64,000 bases of DNA from Pseudomonadota bacterium (GTDB lineage: Bacteria > Pseudomonadota > Gammaproteobacteria > Burkholderiales > Burkholderiaceae_D), in the NCBI GenBank assembly GCA_023422955.1, contig JAFAGG010000008.1, forward strand, positions 14,578 to 78,577, read 5' to 3'. The notes beneath the pieces were generated by a model. That model was not told the DNA's origin. It did not search any database and saw nothing but the letters and a program-made list of their open reading frames with translations. Position numbers and translations under genes: made by a program. Below are positions 1 through 8,961 of the stretch, in pieces (position 1 is the stretch's first letter; every line of letters begins with the position of its first letter).

Positions 1-3000
1 TCTTGCGAGCGACGGCCGCGGCATAGTCGAAGGAACGCCACAAGCCGGCCACATCGCGCATCGGGCTGTTCTTCTCGCGGCGCTGCTCCAGCGTGCGCGC
101 CGGCTCGCCTTCGAAGTCCACGATATACACATCGCCCTGCGCCACCAGCACCTGGCCCAAATGGAAATCGCCGTGAATGCGAATGCGCTTGCTGCCCAGG
201 CCGGCGCGGGCAAGCTCTTCGACCTTTTTCAGCAAGGTTTCGCGCTGCTCCAGCAAGCGCTGGGCGCATTCGGCATCGGCGCTGTCGCTCCAGTCCTGCT
301 TGCTGCGCAATATGTCAAAGGCCGCTTCCAGTTGCTGCCTCGCTCCTTGCTGCCATTGCCTCACATCTTCCTCGGTCGCATCCAGCGGCGCAAAATCGGG
401 CAAGTCGGTGGGCGTGGCCAGCGCATGATGCAGCTCGCCCAGGCGCTTGCCCAACATGGTGGCCAGTTGCGTCAACTCTTCTTCGGGATCGACTAGCTCC
501 GGCGCCAGGGCTTCCGCCGAGATCGACTCGGTCGCGGTGGAATGCTGGATCGCCCGCTCCAGCGTATCCAGCGTGTATTCCCAGGCATCGCCCTGGTTGT
601 GCAGGAAGCGCTGCAGGATCATCAGCGTATGAGGCGTGCCATCCGCGCCGAAGCGCGTCACTTCGCCCAGCATCGCGGGGCTGTTCGCATAGCCGAGCTG
701 CGTCAGGTAGCGCCCCATTTCCGCTTCCGGATGAATGCCGGGCGCAAGGTGGCGGATCAGCTTCAGCACCGCGCAATCTTCAATCACCAGCGAACTGTTG
801 GACTGCTCCGCCGACAGGCGCCGTATCGCAGGCTCGTCTCCCAGGTCCAGACTGGCGAGTTCATCGGTGGAGATGAAGCGCACTTCTCCATCCGGGCAAG
901 GCAGGCTGGCATTCGAACGCAGCAGGTCCAGGATCACATAGCTGAACGAATCCAGCGCAAAGGCATCGGTCAGAAAACCGACTGCATGGGCGCGCCGCAC
1001 GCGTGCCAGCGCCAGTTGCTGCGGCAAGGCGGTGACGATATCTTCCTCGCGTATGTAACCCAGCGGCAGCAAGTAGCGGTCCTCGCCCTTGTCGGTCGTG
1101 ATCTCGATCTCGGCCAACATGGCCGGCATCACATGGGGCCGTGCCTGCGCATGCGGCAGCAGCGTCGCCAGTGCGATGCGGGCCGAACGCAGCTCCTGCT
1201 GCTTGGCCGCGTACCAGCGCCGCTTGGGCAGGTAGGCCGGCAAGGCTTCCTTCTCCAACTGGCCGCGTCGCGGCGATTCCAGGATTTCCCTGATTTCCTT
1301 GCGCAGCACCAGCGTCGTGTATTCCGGCAAAGGCTCGGGCGCGGGCGCATGCCAGCTCGGCATCTTGGCTTCGGACGCCAGCAGGAACCAGTAGAAGCCG
1401 TAAGGCGGCAGCGTCAGCAGGTAAGGCAGCTGGCCTATGGGCGGAAACGCGGAGCCGCCTATCATTTCCAGCGGCACCTTCCCGGCGAACTCGGACAGAT
1501 CGAGTTCGACCGCCTGTGCCGAACGCGACACATTGGCCACGCACAGTATGGTTTCCGGCGCATGGCCCAGATCGCCCTCGTTGTACTGGCGCAGATAGGC
1601 GAGGATGCGGCGATTGGCCGGGTACAGCATGGTGAAGCTGCCGCGGCCGAAGGCGTGATGCTGCTTGCGCACCGCCAGCAGGCGCCGCATCCAGTTCAGC
1701 AATGAATACGGATCGGCGGCCTGCGCTTCCACGTTCACCGCTTCGTAGCCGTACAGCGGGTCCATGAGGGGCGGCAGCACCAGCCGGGCCGGGTCGGCGC
1801 GCGAGAAGCCGCCATTGCGATCCGGCGTCCATTGCATGGGCGTGCGTACGCCGTCACGGTCGCCCAGGTGGATGTTGTCGCCCATGCCGATCTCGTCGCC
1901 GTAATAAAGGACCGGCGTGCCCGGCATGGACAGAAGAAAGCTATTGAGCAATTCCACCCGGCGACGGTCGCGCTCCACCAACGGCATCAGCCGGCGCCGT
2001 ATGCCCATATTGATGCGGGCGCGCTTGTCGGAGGCATAGTAATTCCACAGGTAATCACGCTCGCGGTCGGTCACCATTTCCAGCGTCAGCTCGTCGTGGT
2101 TGCGCAGGAAGATCGCCCACTGGCAGGCTGCAGGAATTTCCGGCGTCTGGCGCAGGATGTCGGCAATCGGGAAACGGTCTTCCTGCGCGATCGCCATGTA
2201 CATGCGCGGCATCAGCGGGAAGTGAAACGCCATGTGGCATTCATCGTTGTCGCCGAAATACGGCTGCACATCTTCCGGCCACATATTGGCTTCGGCCAGC
2301 AGCATGCGTCCCGGATAGGAGGCATCGACCTCGGCGCGTATGCGCTTCAGGATTTCATGCGTCTCCGGCAGGTTTTCATTGCTGGTGCCTTCGCGCTCGA
2401 TCAGATAAGGCACCGCGTCCAGGCGCAGACCATCCACGCCCAGGTCCAGCCAGTACTTCATGATTTCCAGCACCGCCTTCAGCACGCGCGGGTTGTCGAA
2501 GTTCAGGTCCGGCTGGTGCGAATAGAAGCGATGCCAGAAGAAGGCATTGGCGACCGGGTCCTTGGTCCAGTTGGATTTTTCGGTATCGCAGAAAATGATG
2601 CGCGTGTCGGCATAGGCTTCGTCATTGTCGGACCACACGTAGAAATTGCGCGCCGACGATCCGGGCTTGGCCTTTCTCGCGCGCTGGAACCACGGATGCT
2701 GATCCGACGTGTGGTTGATCACCAGCTCGGTGATCACGCGCAAGCCGCGCTTGTGCGCCTCGGCGATGAAGCGCTTGGCGTCGGCCAGCGTGCCGTAGTC
2801 CGGATGCACGCCGCGGTATTCGGCGATGTCGTATCCATCGTCGCGGCGCGGCGATGGATAGAACGGCAGCAGCCACACCGTATTCACGCCCAGGTCGGCA
2901 ATGTAGTCGAGCTTGGCGATCAGGCCGGCAAAGTCGCCGACGCCATCGTTATTGGCGTCGAAATACGACTTCACATGCAGTTGATAAACGATCGCATCCT

Positions 3001-3085
3001 TGTACCACAGCGGATCCTCCGAAAATCCCATCTTGCGCGCGAGTGAATCGCTGACCACGCGACGCGGCGTCTTCCGTCTTTCCAT
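1..3085 (-). CDS. treS: Trehalose synthase-maltokinase fusion (TreS-Mak), 3' end beyond window
   Basis: Interconverts trehalose and maltose (GH13 domain) and phosphorylates maltose to maltose-1-phosphate (C-terminal kinase domain), supplying the GlgE substrate in the cytoplasm. The frame opens at ATG 3085 and stays open for 1028 codons to the left edge, so the last part of the kinase is missing. The N-terminal half carries WYKDAIVYQLHVKSY, RLDAVPYLIER with nucleophile Asp223, the acid Glu265 in LLAEANMWPED, and Asp331 in LRNHDELTLEM. The last visible residues (RSFDYAAAVARK) fit the maltokinase C-lobe. The start lies 2 bp after the glgE stop with a GGAGG-like site inside that gene's end, so the two are translationally coupled. 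A fusion of this kind is usual in proteobacterial GlgE operons; glgB may follow outside the window, which I cannot see. Confidence 0.93.
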   Translation of the reverse strand, partial: MERRKTPRRVVSDSLARKMGFSEDPLWYKDAIVYQLHVKSYFDANNDGVGDFAGLIAKLDYIADLGVNTVWLLPFYPSPRRDDGYDIAEYRGVHPDYGTLADAKRFIAEAHKRGLRVITELVINHTSDQHPWFQRARKAKPGSSARNFYVWSDNDEAYADTRIIFCDTEKSNWTKDPVANAFFWHRFYSHQPDLNFDNPRVLKAVLEIMKYWLDLGVDGLRLDAVPYLIEREGTSNENLPETHEILKRIRAEVDASYPGRMLLAEANMWPEDVQPYFGDNDECHMAFHFPLMPRMYMAIAQEDRFPIADILRQTPEIPAACQWAIFLRNHDELTLEMVTDRERDYLWNYYASDKRARINMGIRRRLMPLVERDRRRVELLNSFLLSMPGTPVLYYGDEIGMGDNIHLGDRDGVRTPMQWTPDRNGGFSRADPARLVLPPLMDPLYGYEAVNVEAQAADPYSLLNWMRRLLAVRKQHHAFGRGSFTMLYPANRRILAYLRQYNEGDLGHAPETILCVANVSRSAQAVELDLSEFAGKVPLEMIGGSAFPPIGQLPYLLTLPPYGFYWFLLASEAKMPSWHAPAPEPLPEYTTLVLRKEIREILESPRRGQLEKEALPAYLPKRRWYAAKQQELRSARIALATLLPHAQARPHVMPAMLAEIEITTDKGEDRYLLPLGYIREEDIVTALPQQLALARVRRAHAVGFLTDAFALDSFSYVILDLLRSNASLPCPDGEVRFISTDELASLDLGDEPAIRRLSAEQSNSSLVIEDCAVLKLIRHLAPGIHPEAEMGRYLTQLGYANSPAMLGEVTRFGADGTPHTLMILQRFLHNQGDAWEYTLDTLERAIQHSTATESISAEALAPELVDPEEELTQLATMLGKRLGELHHALATPTDLPDFAPLDATEEDVRQWQQGARQQLEAAFDILRSKQDWSDSADAECAQRLLEQRETLLKKVEELARAGLGSKRIRIHGDFHLGQVLVAQGDVYIVDFEGEPARTLEQRREKNSPMRDVAGLWRSFDYAAAVARK

Positions 3086-3087
3086 GC

Positions 3088-6000
3088 TTACGCCTCCCTT
3101 TGACGTACACGCCAGATTGCATACGGATTGCTGAACGGATCCAGCCGCATGTGCTGATATTTTCCATGCCAGGTCAGATGCCGCCCCTGCACCAGGTCAT
3201 CCACTTCAAGCGCCGCATCGTCAGGCAGGCCGAATTCCCACAGCGGCACTTCGAAAGTCGCTTCCTGCACGTGGTAAGGATCGAGATTGATCGCCACCAG
3301 GATCACGTTGTCGCCCAGCTTGCGGCCCGGCACGGTGGGCGGCGTGGTCTTGGCGAAGTACAGGATGTTGTCGTTGTGCGCGACATAGAAGCGCAGGCCC
3401 AGATGCGACTGCAGCGCCGGGTTTTCCTTGCGCAGGCGATTCAGTTGCGTGATTTCGGCAATGATGTTGCCGGGACAGTTCCAGTCCCAGGCGCGGATCT
3501 CGTATTTTTCCGAATCGAGATATTCCTCCTTGCCCGGCACCGGCGTGCCTTCGCACAGTTCGAAGCCGGAATACATGCCCCACAGTCCCGACAAGGTCGT
3601 CGCCAGCGCAGCGCGTATCAGGAAACCGGGACGGCCGGAGCGCTGCAGGAAGTAAGGATTGATGTCCGGCGTATTGACGAAGAAATGCGGCCGGAAGAAT
3701 TCGCGCACCGGCGTATGGGCGAGTTCGTTCATGTAATCGGTGAACTCGGCCTTGGAATGGCGCCAGGTGAAGTAGGTATAGGATTGCGTGAAGCCCAGCT
3801 TCGCCAGGCGATACATCATGCTCGGGCGCGTGAAGGCTTCGGACAGGAAGATGGTGTCCGGATAACGGGCTCGGATATCGGCGATCATCCATTCCCAGAA
3901 CGCCAGCGACTTGGTATGCGGATTATCGACACGGAACACCCGCACGCCCTCCTTCACCCAGAACATCACCACGTCGCGCAAGGCGATCCATAACTCCGGC
4001 ACCGCGCCCGGCGCATAAAAATCGACGTTGACGATGTCCTGGTATTTCTTGGGTGGATTCTCCGCGTAGCGTATCGTGCCGTCCGGCCGCCAGGTGAACC
4101 AGTCGGGATGTTCCTGCAGCCACGGATGATCGGGCGAGCACTGGATCGCGAAGTCCAGCGCCAGCTCCATTCCGTGTTTCGCCGCCTCATCGCGCAGGCG
4201 GCGAAAATCCTCGATGTCGCCCAGCTGCGGATGCAGCGCATCGTGACCGCCCTCCTCGGCGCCGATCGCATACGGGCTGCCCGGCTCATCCGGCCCGGCG
4301 GTCAGCGAATTATTCTTGCCTTTGCGGTGCTTCCTGCCTATGGGATGAATCGGCGTGAAATACAGCGTATCGAAACCCATAGCCTGGATCGCCGGCAGCC
4401 GTGCGATCACGTCGTCGAAGCTGCCGTGCCGCTGCGGATCGCCGCTCTGCGAACGCGGGAACAGTTCGTACCAGCTGGAAAAGCGCGCTGCCACCCGGTC
4501 CACTTCCATGCGCCTGAGCTCGCTGCGCACCGAAAATGGCCGTGCATCGGCAACGCGCATGGCTTCCGCGGTCGGTTCCGACAGCAAGGCGGCGATGCGT
4601 TCGGCATCGGACATCGACGCCTTGCTCTTGCTGCGCGGCCCCGGCATTTTCATGGTCTTGGAAAGATTGCCGAGATAGTCCGCCGCCTCGATCAGCTTTT
4701 CCGTTTTGGCATGCGCCGCAGCCGCTTCCACCAGCAGCCGGCCTTCTTCCAGCTCCACCGTCACGTCCAGTCCCGCCGCGGATTTCTTTTCCAGCTCGTC
4801 GCGGTAGGTAGCGAATACGTCGCGCCAGGCTTCGATTTCATATTCGTAGCGGCCCATGCGCAGCACCGGGAACGAGGCTAGCCACTTGTCGTTGCCCAGC
4901 GTATGCATGGACACTTCGTGCCACGCATCCTCATCCACGGTACGCCACCAGACCGAGGCCGCCAGTTTTTCATGGCCATCCATGAAAATGTCCGCTTCCA
5001 CCTGCACCAGCTCGCCCACCGTGCGCTTGATGGCAAACTGGCTGACGCCGTCCACCGACGGCAATACCGATTCAATCGCAATGCGCGGCATCTTCGCGGC
5101 GGCATTGACCGCCTGCTTGCCGCGCGGTGCGGGCCGCAGTATCGGCGGCATCGGTTTGGCGGAAAATATCTGCAGCTCGCAGGCCTGCAAGTGCAGCAGA
5201 TGCGCCGCGTAATCGTCATGCGGGTGCGCCGGGTCCGGCGCCGGCCAGATGCGCCGCATGCAGACGTAAGCGTTGCTGCGCTCCAGCATGATGCGTTCCG
5301 GCACCGCCGCTTCGCGCAGCATGTCCGGATTGGCGGCAATCACCAGCGCCTGCGGCTCGCGTTGCCGCACTGCTGGCAGGCGCATCATCACGCTACCTTG
5401 CATGTGCGATTCAGTCAGCAGGCGCAAGCGTCCGCCGTAATAAGACGGTCCCTGCTCAGCCATGAAGCGGTTGGCTTGCCTGACTTCTTCGGAAATATCG
5501 AAAGGCGCCTGTTCGGGCTTGCCATCGCCGCCATCGTCACTCGCGGCATCGATGCCATACTCGAAACCGGCCGGCATCAGCCAGCCGTTGCCGGTAGCCG
5601 CTGCCAGGCGCAGGGCGCGGATATGAATAAGTCGGCGCACTTCCGGATCTTCGTAGCCGGGCGCATGCGCAATCACCTTTTCATCGGGCGCGTCGGGAAA
5701 GGCCAGTGGCGGCGCGATCTGGTGCAGGCGTTCCTGCTCTTCCACCAGCCAGCGCGAACGGTAATCCCACCAGGCCGTCGATGAAAAACTGGCATCGAAA
5801 CCGGCATCGGCCAGCGCCTGCAACTGCTCCGGCGTCAGGCCTGGCGTCCAGGCCAGGAAGCGCAGTTGCGGCGCACCGGCTCTGGCCGCGGCAATCAGGT
5901 GGCGCCAGAACGAGGCGGGGAAATCAGCCAGCGCGGTACAGCGGAATCCGGCCACGCCGGCATCGGCCCAGGCCGCGATGCGGTGCTGCCAGTACTCCAG

Positions 6001-6444
6001 CAGCGATTGCGCCACCGCCGGCGCTTCGTAACGCAGCCGGCAGATCGGATCGTGGCGCACCGGCTTGCGCGGGTCCGGCAATTCATTATCGCCATTGCCA
6101 TGCACGAACCAGTCCGGATGGCTTTCCGCGAGAATGCTGTCGTCCTGGGCCGCCAGCAGATTCAGATCCACCAGCAAATTCAGCTTCGCCTTGCGGCAGG
6201 CCTGCGCAAACCGGCGCAAGGCTTCATCCGAGGTTCCAAATGCGGGCGCGGGGATCAGCACATGATCGAAGCCCAGTGCCTGGCATCGCTTCAGCGAGGC
6301 TTCCGGTGCGTAGGTGGATGGGTACAGCGGCGGGTCGAAGGAATAAATCCTGGGCAAATAAGACGTCGTTACGCGCATGTTTTTTGTAGGTTCAACGACT
6401 GGATGCGAGGTGGAGTCGTGATGGATAAAATCCGGCGGCAGCAC
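3088..6444 (-). CDS. glgE: Alpha-1,4-glucan:maltose-1-phosphate maltosyltransferase with extra N-terminal GH13-like domain
   Basis: Transfers maltosyl units from maltose-1-phosphate to the non-reducing end of alpha-1,4-glucan. The C-terminal ~650 residues are a complete GlgE: an N/S beta domain of the DUF3416 type (about residues 455-610), then the GH13 barrel with nucleophile Asp840 in VFRVDNPHTK and acid Glu869 in FLSEAFTRP, then a C-terminal beta domain. Canonical GlgE is about 660-700 residues; this one has 1118. The added N-terminal ~430 residues look like another GH13 barrel (LPRIYSFDPPLYPSTY, AGVAGFRCTALADFP) whose nucleophile and acid positions are replaced, so it is probably non-catalytic. 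The GTG at 6444 has an AGGG six bases upstream; ATG 6378 begins the conserved part and is an equally plausible start. First gene of a coupled pair with treS. Confidence 0.92.
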   Translation of the reverse strand: MLPPDFIHHDSTSHPVVEPTKNMRVTTSYLPRIYSFDPPLYPSTYAPEASLKRCQALGFDHVLIPAPAFGTSDEALRRFAQACRKAKLNLLVDLNLLAAQDDSILAESHPDWFVHGNGDNELPDPRKPVRHDPICRLRYEAPAVAQSLLEYWQHRIAAWADAGVAGFRCTALADFPASFWRHLIAAARAGAPQLRFLAWTPGLTPEQLQALADAGFDASFSSTAWWDYRSRWLVEEQERLHQIAPPLAFPDAPDEKVIAHAPGYEDPEVRRLIHIRALRLAAATGNGWLMPAGFEYGIDAASDDGGDGKPEQAPFDISEEVRQANRFMAEQGPSYYGGRLRLLTESHMQGSVMMRLPAVRQREPQALVIAANPDMLREAAVPERIMLERSNAYVCMRRIWPAPDPAHPHDDYAAHLLHLQACELQIFSAKPMPPILRPAPRGKQAVNAAAKMPRIAIESVLPSVDGVSQFAIKRTVGELVQVEADIFMDGHEKLAASVWWRTVDEDAWHEVSMHTLGNDKWLASFPVLRMGRYEYEIEAWRDVFATYRDELEKKSAAGLDVTVELEEGRLLVEAAAAHAKTEKLIEAADYLGNLSKTMKMPGPRSKSKASMSDAERIAALLSEPTAEAMRVADARPFSVRSELRRMEVDRVAARFSSWYELFPRSQSGDPQRHGSFDDVIARLPAIQAMGFDTLYFTPIHPIGRKHRKGKNNSLTAGPDEPGSPYAIGAEEGGHDALHPQLGDIEDFRRLRDEAAKHGMELALDFAIQCSPDHPWLQEHPDWFTWRPDGTIRYAENPPKKYQDIVNVDFYAPGAVPELWIALRDVVMFWVKEGVRVFRVDNPHTKSLAFWEWMIADIRARYPDTIFLSEAFTRPSMMYRLAKLGFTQSYTYFTWRHSKAEFTDYMNELAHTPVREFFRPHFFVNTPDINPYFLQRSGRPGFLIRAALATTLSGLWGMYSGFELCEGTPVPGKEEYLDSEKYEIRAWDWNCPGNIIAEITQLNRLRKENPALQSHLGLRFYVAHNDNILYFAKTTPPTVPGRKLGDNVILVAINLDPYHVQEATFEVPLWEFGLPDDAALEVDDLVQGRHLTWHGKYQHMRLDPFSNPYAIWRVRQREA

Positions 6445-7042
6445 CGCCAGCCCTGGCCAGATAGATCATCAGAACAGGGGTTTGTTCAACCCGCTGGACC
6501 ACGAGCTTGCACGGCAAGGTAGCAATACCTCGTCCTGACCGGGCTTTCGTTCAAGGTCCGGACGGCTGTTTCCGGGCCGCTCCACTATAGGGGCTTCTTC
6601 ACTCAGGCTTCCCGCGCAAATGAAGGCGACTTGCGCCAGCTCAGTCTTTAAGCGGATATCGATGCGGGAGACTCGATGCGATCACGCAGCCATGACTTGC
6701 AAATTCCAAACTCGGCCGGACCTGAAGTTCTGGAGCTAGTTTACGGAAACAAAGTACGTTGAAGAGGCGGGGGACGCTCGACGGCAATTTATAGATCGAA
6801 CATTAATTAAATTACGTAAGTGATTGATCAACATGATGTTTTTGTGTCACCCACACATAAAATTGCTGCCTCCAAATCCCCGCATCGCATGATATATTGC
6901 CTCGAAGCGAGAATTTGCCGCATGCAACATTGCGTTCAGGTGTGATGCCTATCTCGGGGTTTCCGATGCCGGCCATGCATGGCCAAGGGCAGGAAACCGT
7001 TTGCTGAAAACAAGCTTATGCGAGCCTAGTCAGGAAGTTTGA
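6445..7042. other. Intergenic region between divergent glgE and GH13 glucosidase genes
   Basis: About 600 bp separate the two divergently transcribed carbohydrate genes. I see no open frame with a ribosome-binding site. The stretch around 6780-6860 is clearly more AT-rich than its surroundings and is the likeliest place for promoters in either direction, but no -35/-10 pair stands out. No tRNA or terminator hairpin was recognised here. Confidence 0.5.
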
Positions 7043-8605
7043 ATGATCCTCTACCAAGTCTATCCCCGCAGTTTTTCCGATTTCAATAACGATGGCATCG
7101 GCGATCTGGCCGGCATCGAAGCGCGCCTGCCCTACATCAAGAGCCTGGGCGTGGACGCCATCTGGATCAGTCCCTTCTTCAAGTCGCCGATGAAGGATTT
7201 CGGCTACGACGTCGCCAACTACCGCGAAGTCGATCCGATTTTCGGCGACATGAATGATTTCAAGCGCCTGATGAAACGCGCCAAATCGCTGGAACTGGGT
7301 GTGATCGTGGACATGGTGCTGTCCCATACCTCGGAAGAACATGCCTGGTTCGTGCAGAGCCGGGCCCGTGAAAACGGCAAGGACGACTGGTACCTGTGGT
7401 CCGATCCTAAGCCGGACGGCAGCCCGCCCAACAACTGGGTCTCGGTGTTCGGCGGCAGCGCCTGGCGCTGGGATGCGGAACGCCGCCAGTACTATTTCCA
7501 TTCCTTCCTGTCCAGCCAGCCGGATCTGAACATGCACAATCCCGCCGTGCAAGACCAGGTCTTGCGGGAAATGGAATACTGGCTGGACCTGGGTGTGTCG
7601 GGTTTCCGTTTCGATGCCTGCAACCACATCTTCCAGGACCTGCAACTGAGAAACAATCCGCCGCGCGAAGATAGCAGCGCCGCCCTGCATCCCTACGGCT
7701 TCCAGGTGCACGTCTACGATCAGGCCAGGCCTGAGCTGCCGATCTTCCTGGAGCGCATACGCAAGCTGCTCGATGCCTACGGCGCCACCAGCCTGGCCGA
7801 GGTCGGCGGCCACGATGCGCTGAAACTGATGGGACAGTACACACGCGAAGGCCGCCTGCATTCCGCTTACAGCTTTTCCCTGATGGGACCGGACAGCAGC
7901 GTCGACCATGTAAGGCGCGTGATCGCCACGCACGAGGACAGCATACAGGCGCCGGGTGTGGCCTGTTATGCGCTGTCCAACCATGACAAGCCGCGCGTGG
8001 CCAGCCGCTGGGCCCATGGCCGCGATCGCGAACGGACGGCCAAGCAGATGATGGCCTTGCTGCTTTCCATGCGCGGCGATATCTGCCTGTACCAGGGCGA
8101 AGAATTAGGCTTGCCGCAGGCGGAAGTGCCGTTCGAACGCATCCAGGACCCGTTCGGCAAAAGCTTCTGGCCGAAATTCAAGGGCCGCGACGGCTGCCGC
8201 ACACCCATGCCCTGGACTGCCGGCTTGCATGGCGGCTTCAGCGAAGCGGAACCCTGGCTGCCGGTGGATGAACAGCACCTGCCTCTGAATGTCGAGGAGC
8301 AGGAAAAGCGGCAGGATTCCATGCTGAATTTCACGCGCGACCTGGTCGCCTTGCGCCGCCAGCGGCCGGAGCTGAACCAGGGCAGCATCACGCTCTTGGA
8401 TGCGCCGGAAGGCGTGCTGGCATTCCGGCGCGAGCACGAAGGCCGCCGTCTGCTTTGCCTGTTCAATATGGACATGACGGCAAAGAGCCTGCCGGCGCCC
8501 TACTTTTCCGACCTGGCGCTGTCGCACCATGCGGATATCGAAGGCGGCCAGCTTGTGCTGGGCGTCAATGGTTTCTGCCTTCTCGAAGGCGGCCAGCTTC
8601 ATTAA
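7043..8605 (+). CDS. GH13 alpha-glucosidase / oligo-1,6-glucosidase-like enzyme
   Basis: A cytoplasmic GH13 hydrolase of the alpha-glucosidase type that would release glucose from maltose, isomaltose or short malto-oligosaccharides. It begins MILYQVYPRSFSDFNNDG, typical of this group, and carries nucleophile Asp191 (GFRFDACNH), acid/base Glu253 (SLAEVGGHDAL) and the third acidic residue Asp315 (LSNHDKPRV). Length 520 residues is normal, and there is no signal peptide. An AGGAAG site sits five bases before the ATG, and an in-frame TGA directly precedes it, fixing the start. It diverges from glgE/treS, so it probably processes glucan or maltose arms made by that pathway. Substrate specificity cannot be read from sequence; a sucrose- or trehalose-directed activity is possible. 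Confidence 0.9.
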   Translation: MILYQVYPRSFSDFNNDGIGDLAGIEARLPYIKSLGVDAIWISPFFKSPMKDFGYDVANYREVDPIFGDMNDFKRLMKRAKSLELGVIVDMVLSHTSEEHAWFVQSRARENGKDDWYLWSDPKPDGSPPNNWVSVFGGSAWRWDAERRQYYFHSFLSSQPDLNMHNPAVQDQVLREMEYWLDLGVSGFRFDACNHIFQDLQLRNNPPREDSSAALHPYGFQVHVYDQARPELPIFLERIRKLLDAYGATSLAEVGGHDALKLMGQYTREGRLHSAYSFSLMGPDSSVDHVRRVIATHEDSIQAPGVACYALSNHDKPRVASRWAHGRDRERTAKQMMALLLSMRGDICLYQGEELGLPQAEVPFERIQDPFGKSFWPKFKGRDGCRTPMPWTAGLHGGFSEAEPWLPVDEQHLPLNVEEQEKRQDSMLNFTRDLVALRRQRPELNQGSITLLDAPEGVLAFRREHEGRRLLCLFNMDMTAKSLPAPYFSDLALSHHADIEGGQLVLGVNGFCLLEGGQLH

Positions 8606-8961
8606 GCCTGCCTCGGGCGCTGGAAGACCTTGCATGAAAGAAGCGGCTGTAACGCAGGCGTGCCGGCCGCTTCTTTTGATGCAGCCGCTGGCGCAGCGTC
8701 GTTCCGCTTTCCCATTCAAGTCCGCGCAGCTTTATAACCCCATGAAAATTAAGGACTTAGCGCAGATAGATTTTCCAATTTACAAGGTCTACATTAGAAT
8801 ACTGTCCCGATGTTAGTGATGCCGGCAGCCAGCGACTCAGCATAGTCGCAGCCTGGCCATCACGACTGCTCGGCGCAGAAGCATTTGCCCCTACTGTCTG
8901 CCGCCGACTTTTTGAGTAATGGGGCTTTTTACGGCCCTCGCGCCTGTTACTCAGCTGCTCC
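8606..8961. other. Intergenic region downstream of GH13 gene
   Basis: Apart from the terminator at 8637-8677, no gene or recognised element is visible. The promoter of the diguanylate cyclase gene should lie in the second half, but I cannot single out hexamers with confidence. Confidence 0.4.
8637..8677 (+). terminator. Rho-independent terminator after GH13 glucosidase gene
   Basis: Perfect 11-bp arms, AAAGAAGCGGC at 8637-8647 and its complement at 8666-8676, enclose an 18-nt loop, and the 3' arm ends in a T-rich TTCTTTT tract. It lies about 30 bp after the stop codon at 8605. Confidence 0.75.

Noticed and set aside
542..3046. Long plus-strand frames at 542-1705 and 1832-3046
   Set aside because: They lie opposite the treS frame, lack ribosome sites and do not resemble known proteins, while the minus-strand frame has clear TreS catalytic motifs.
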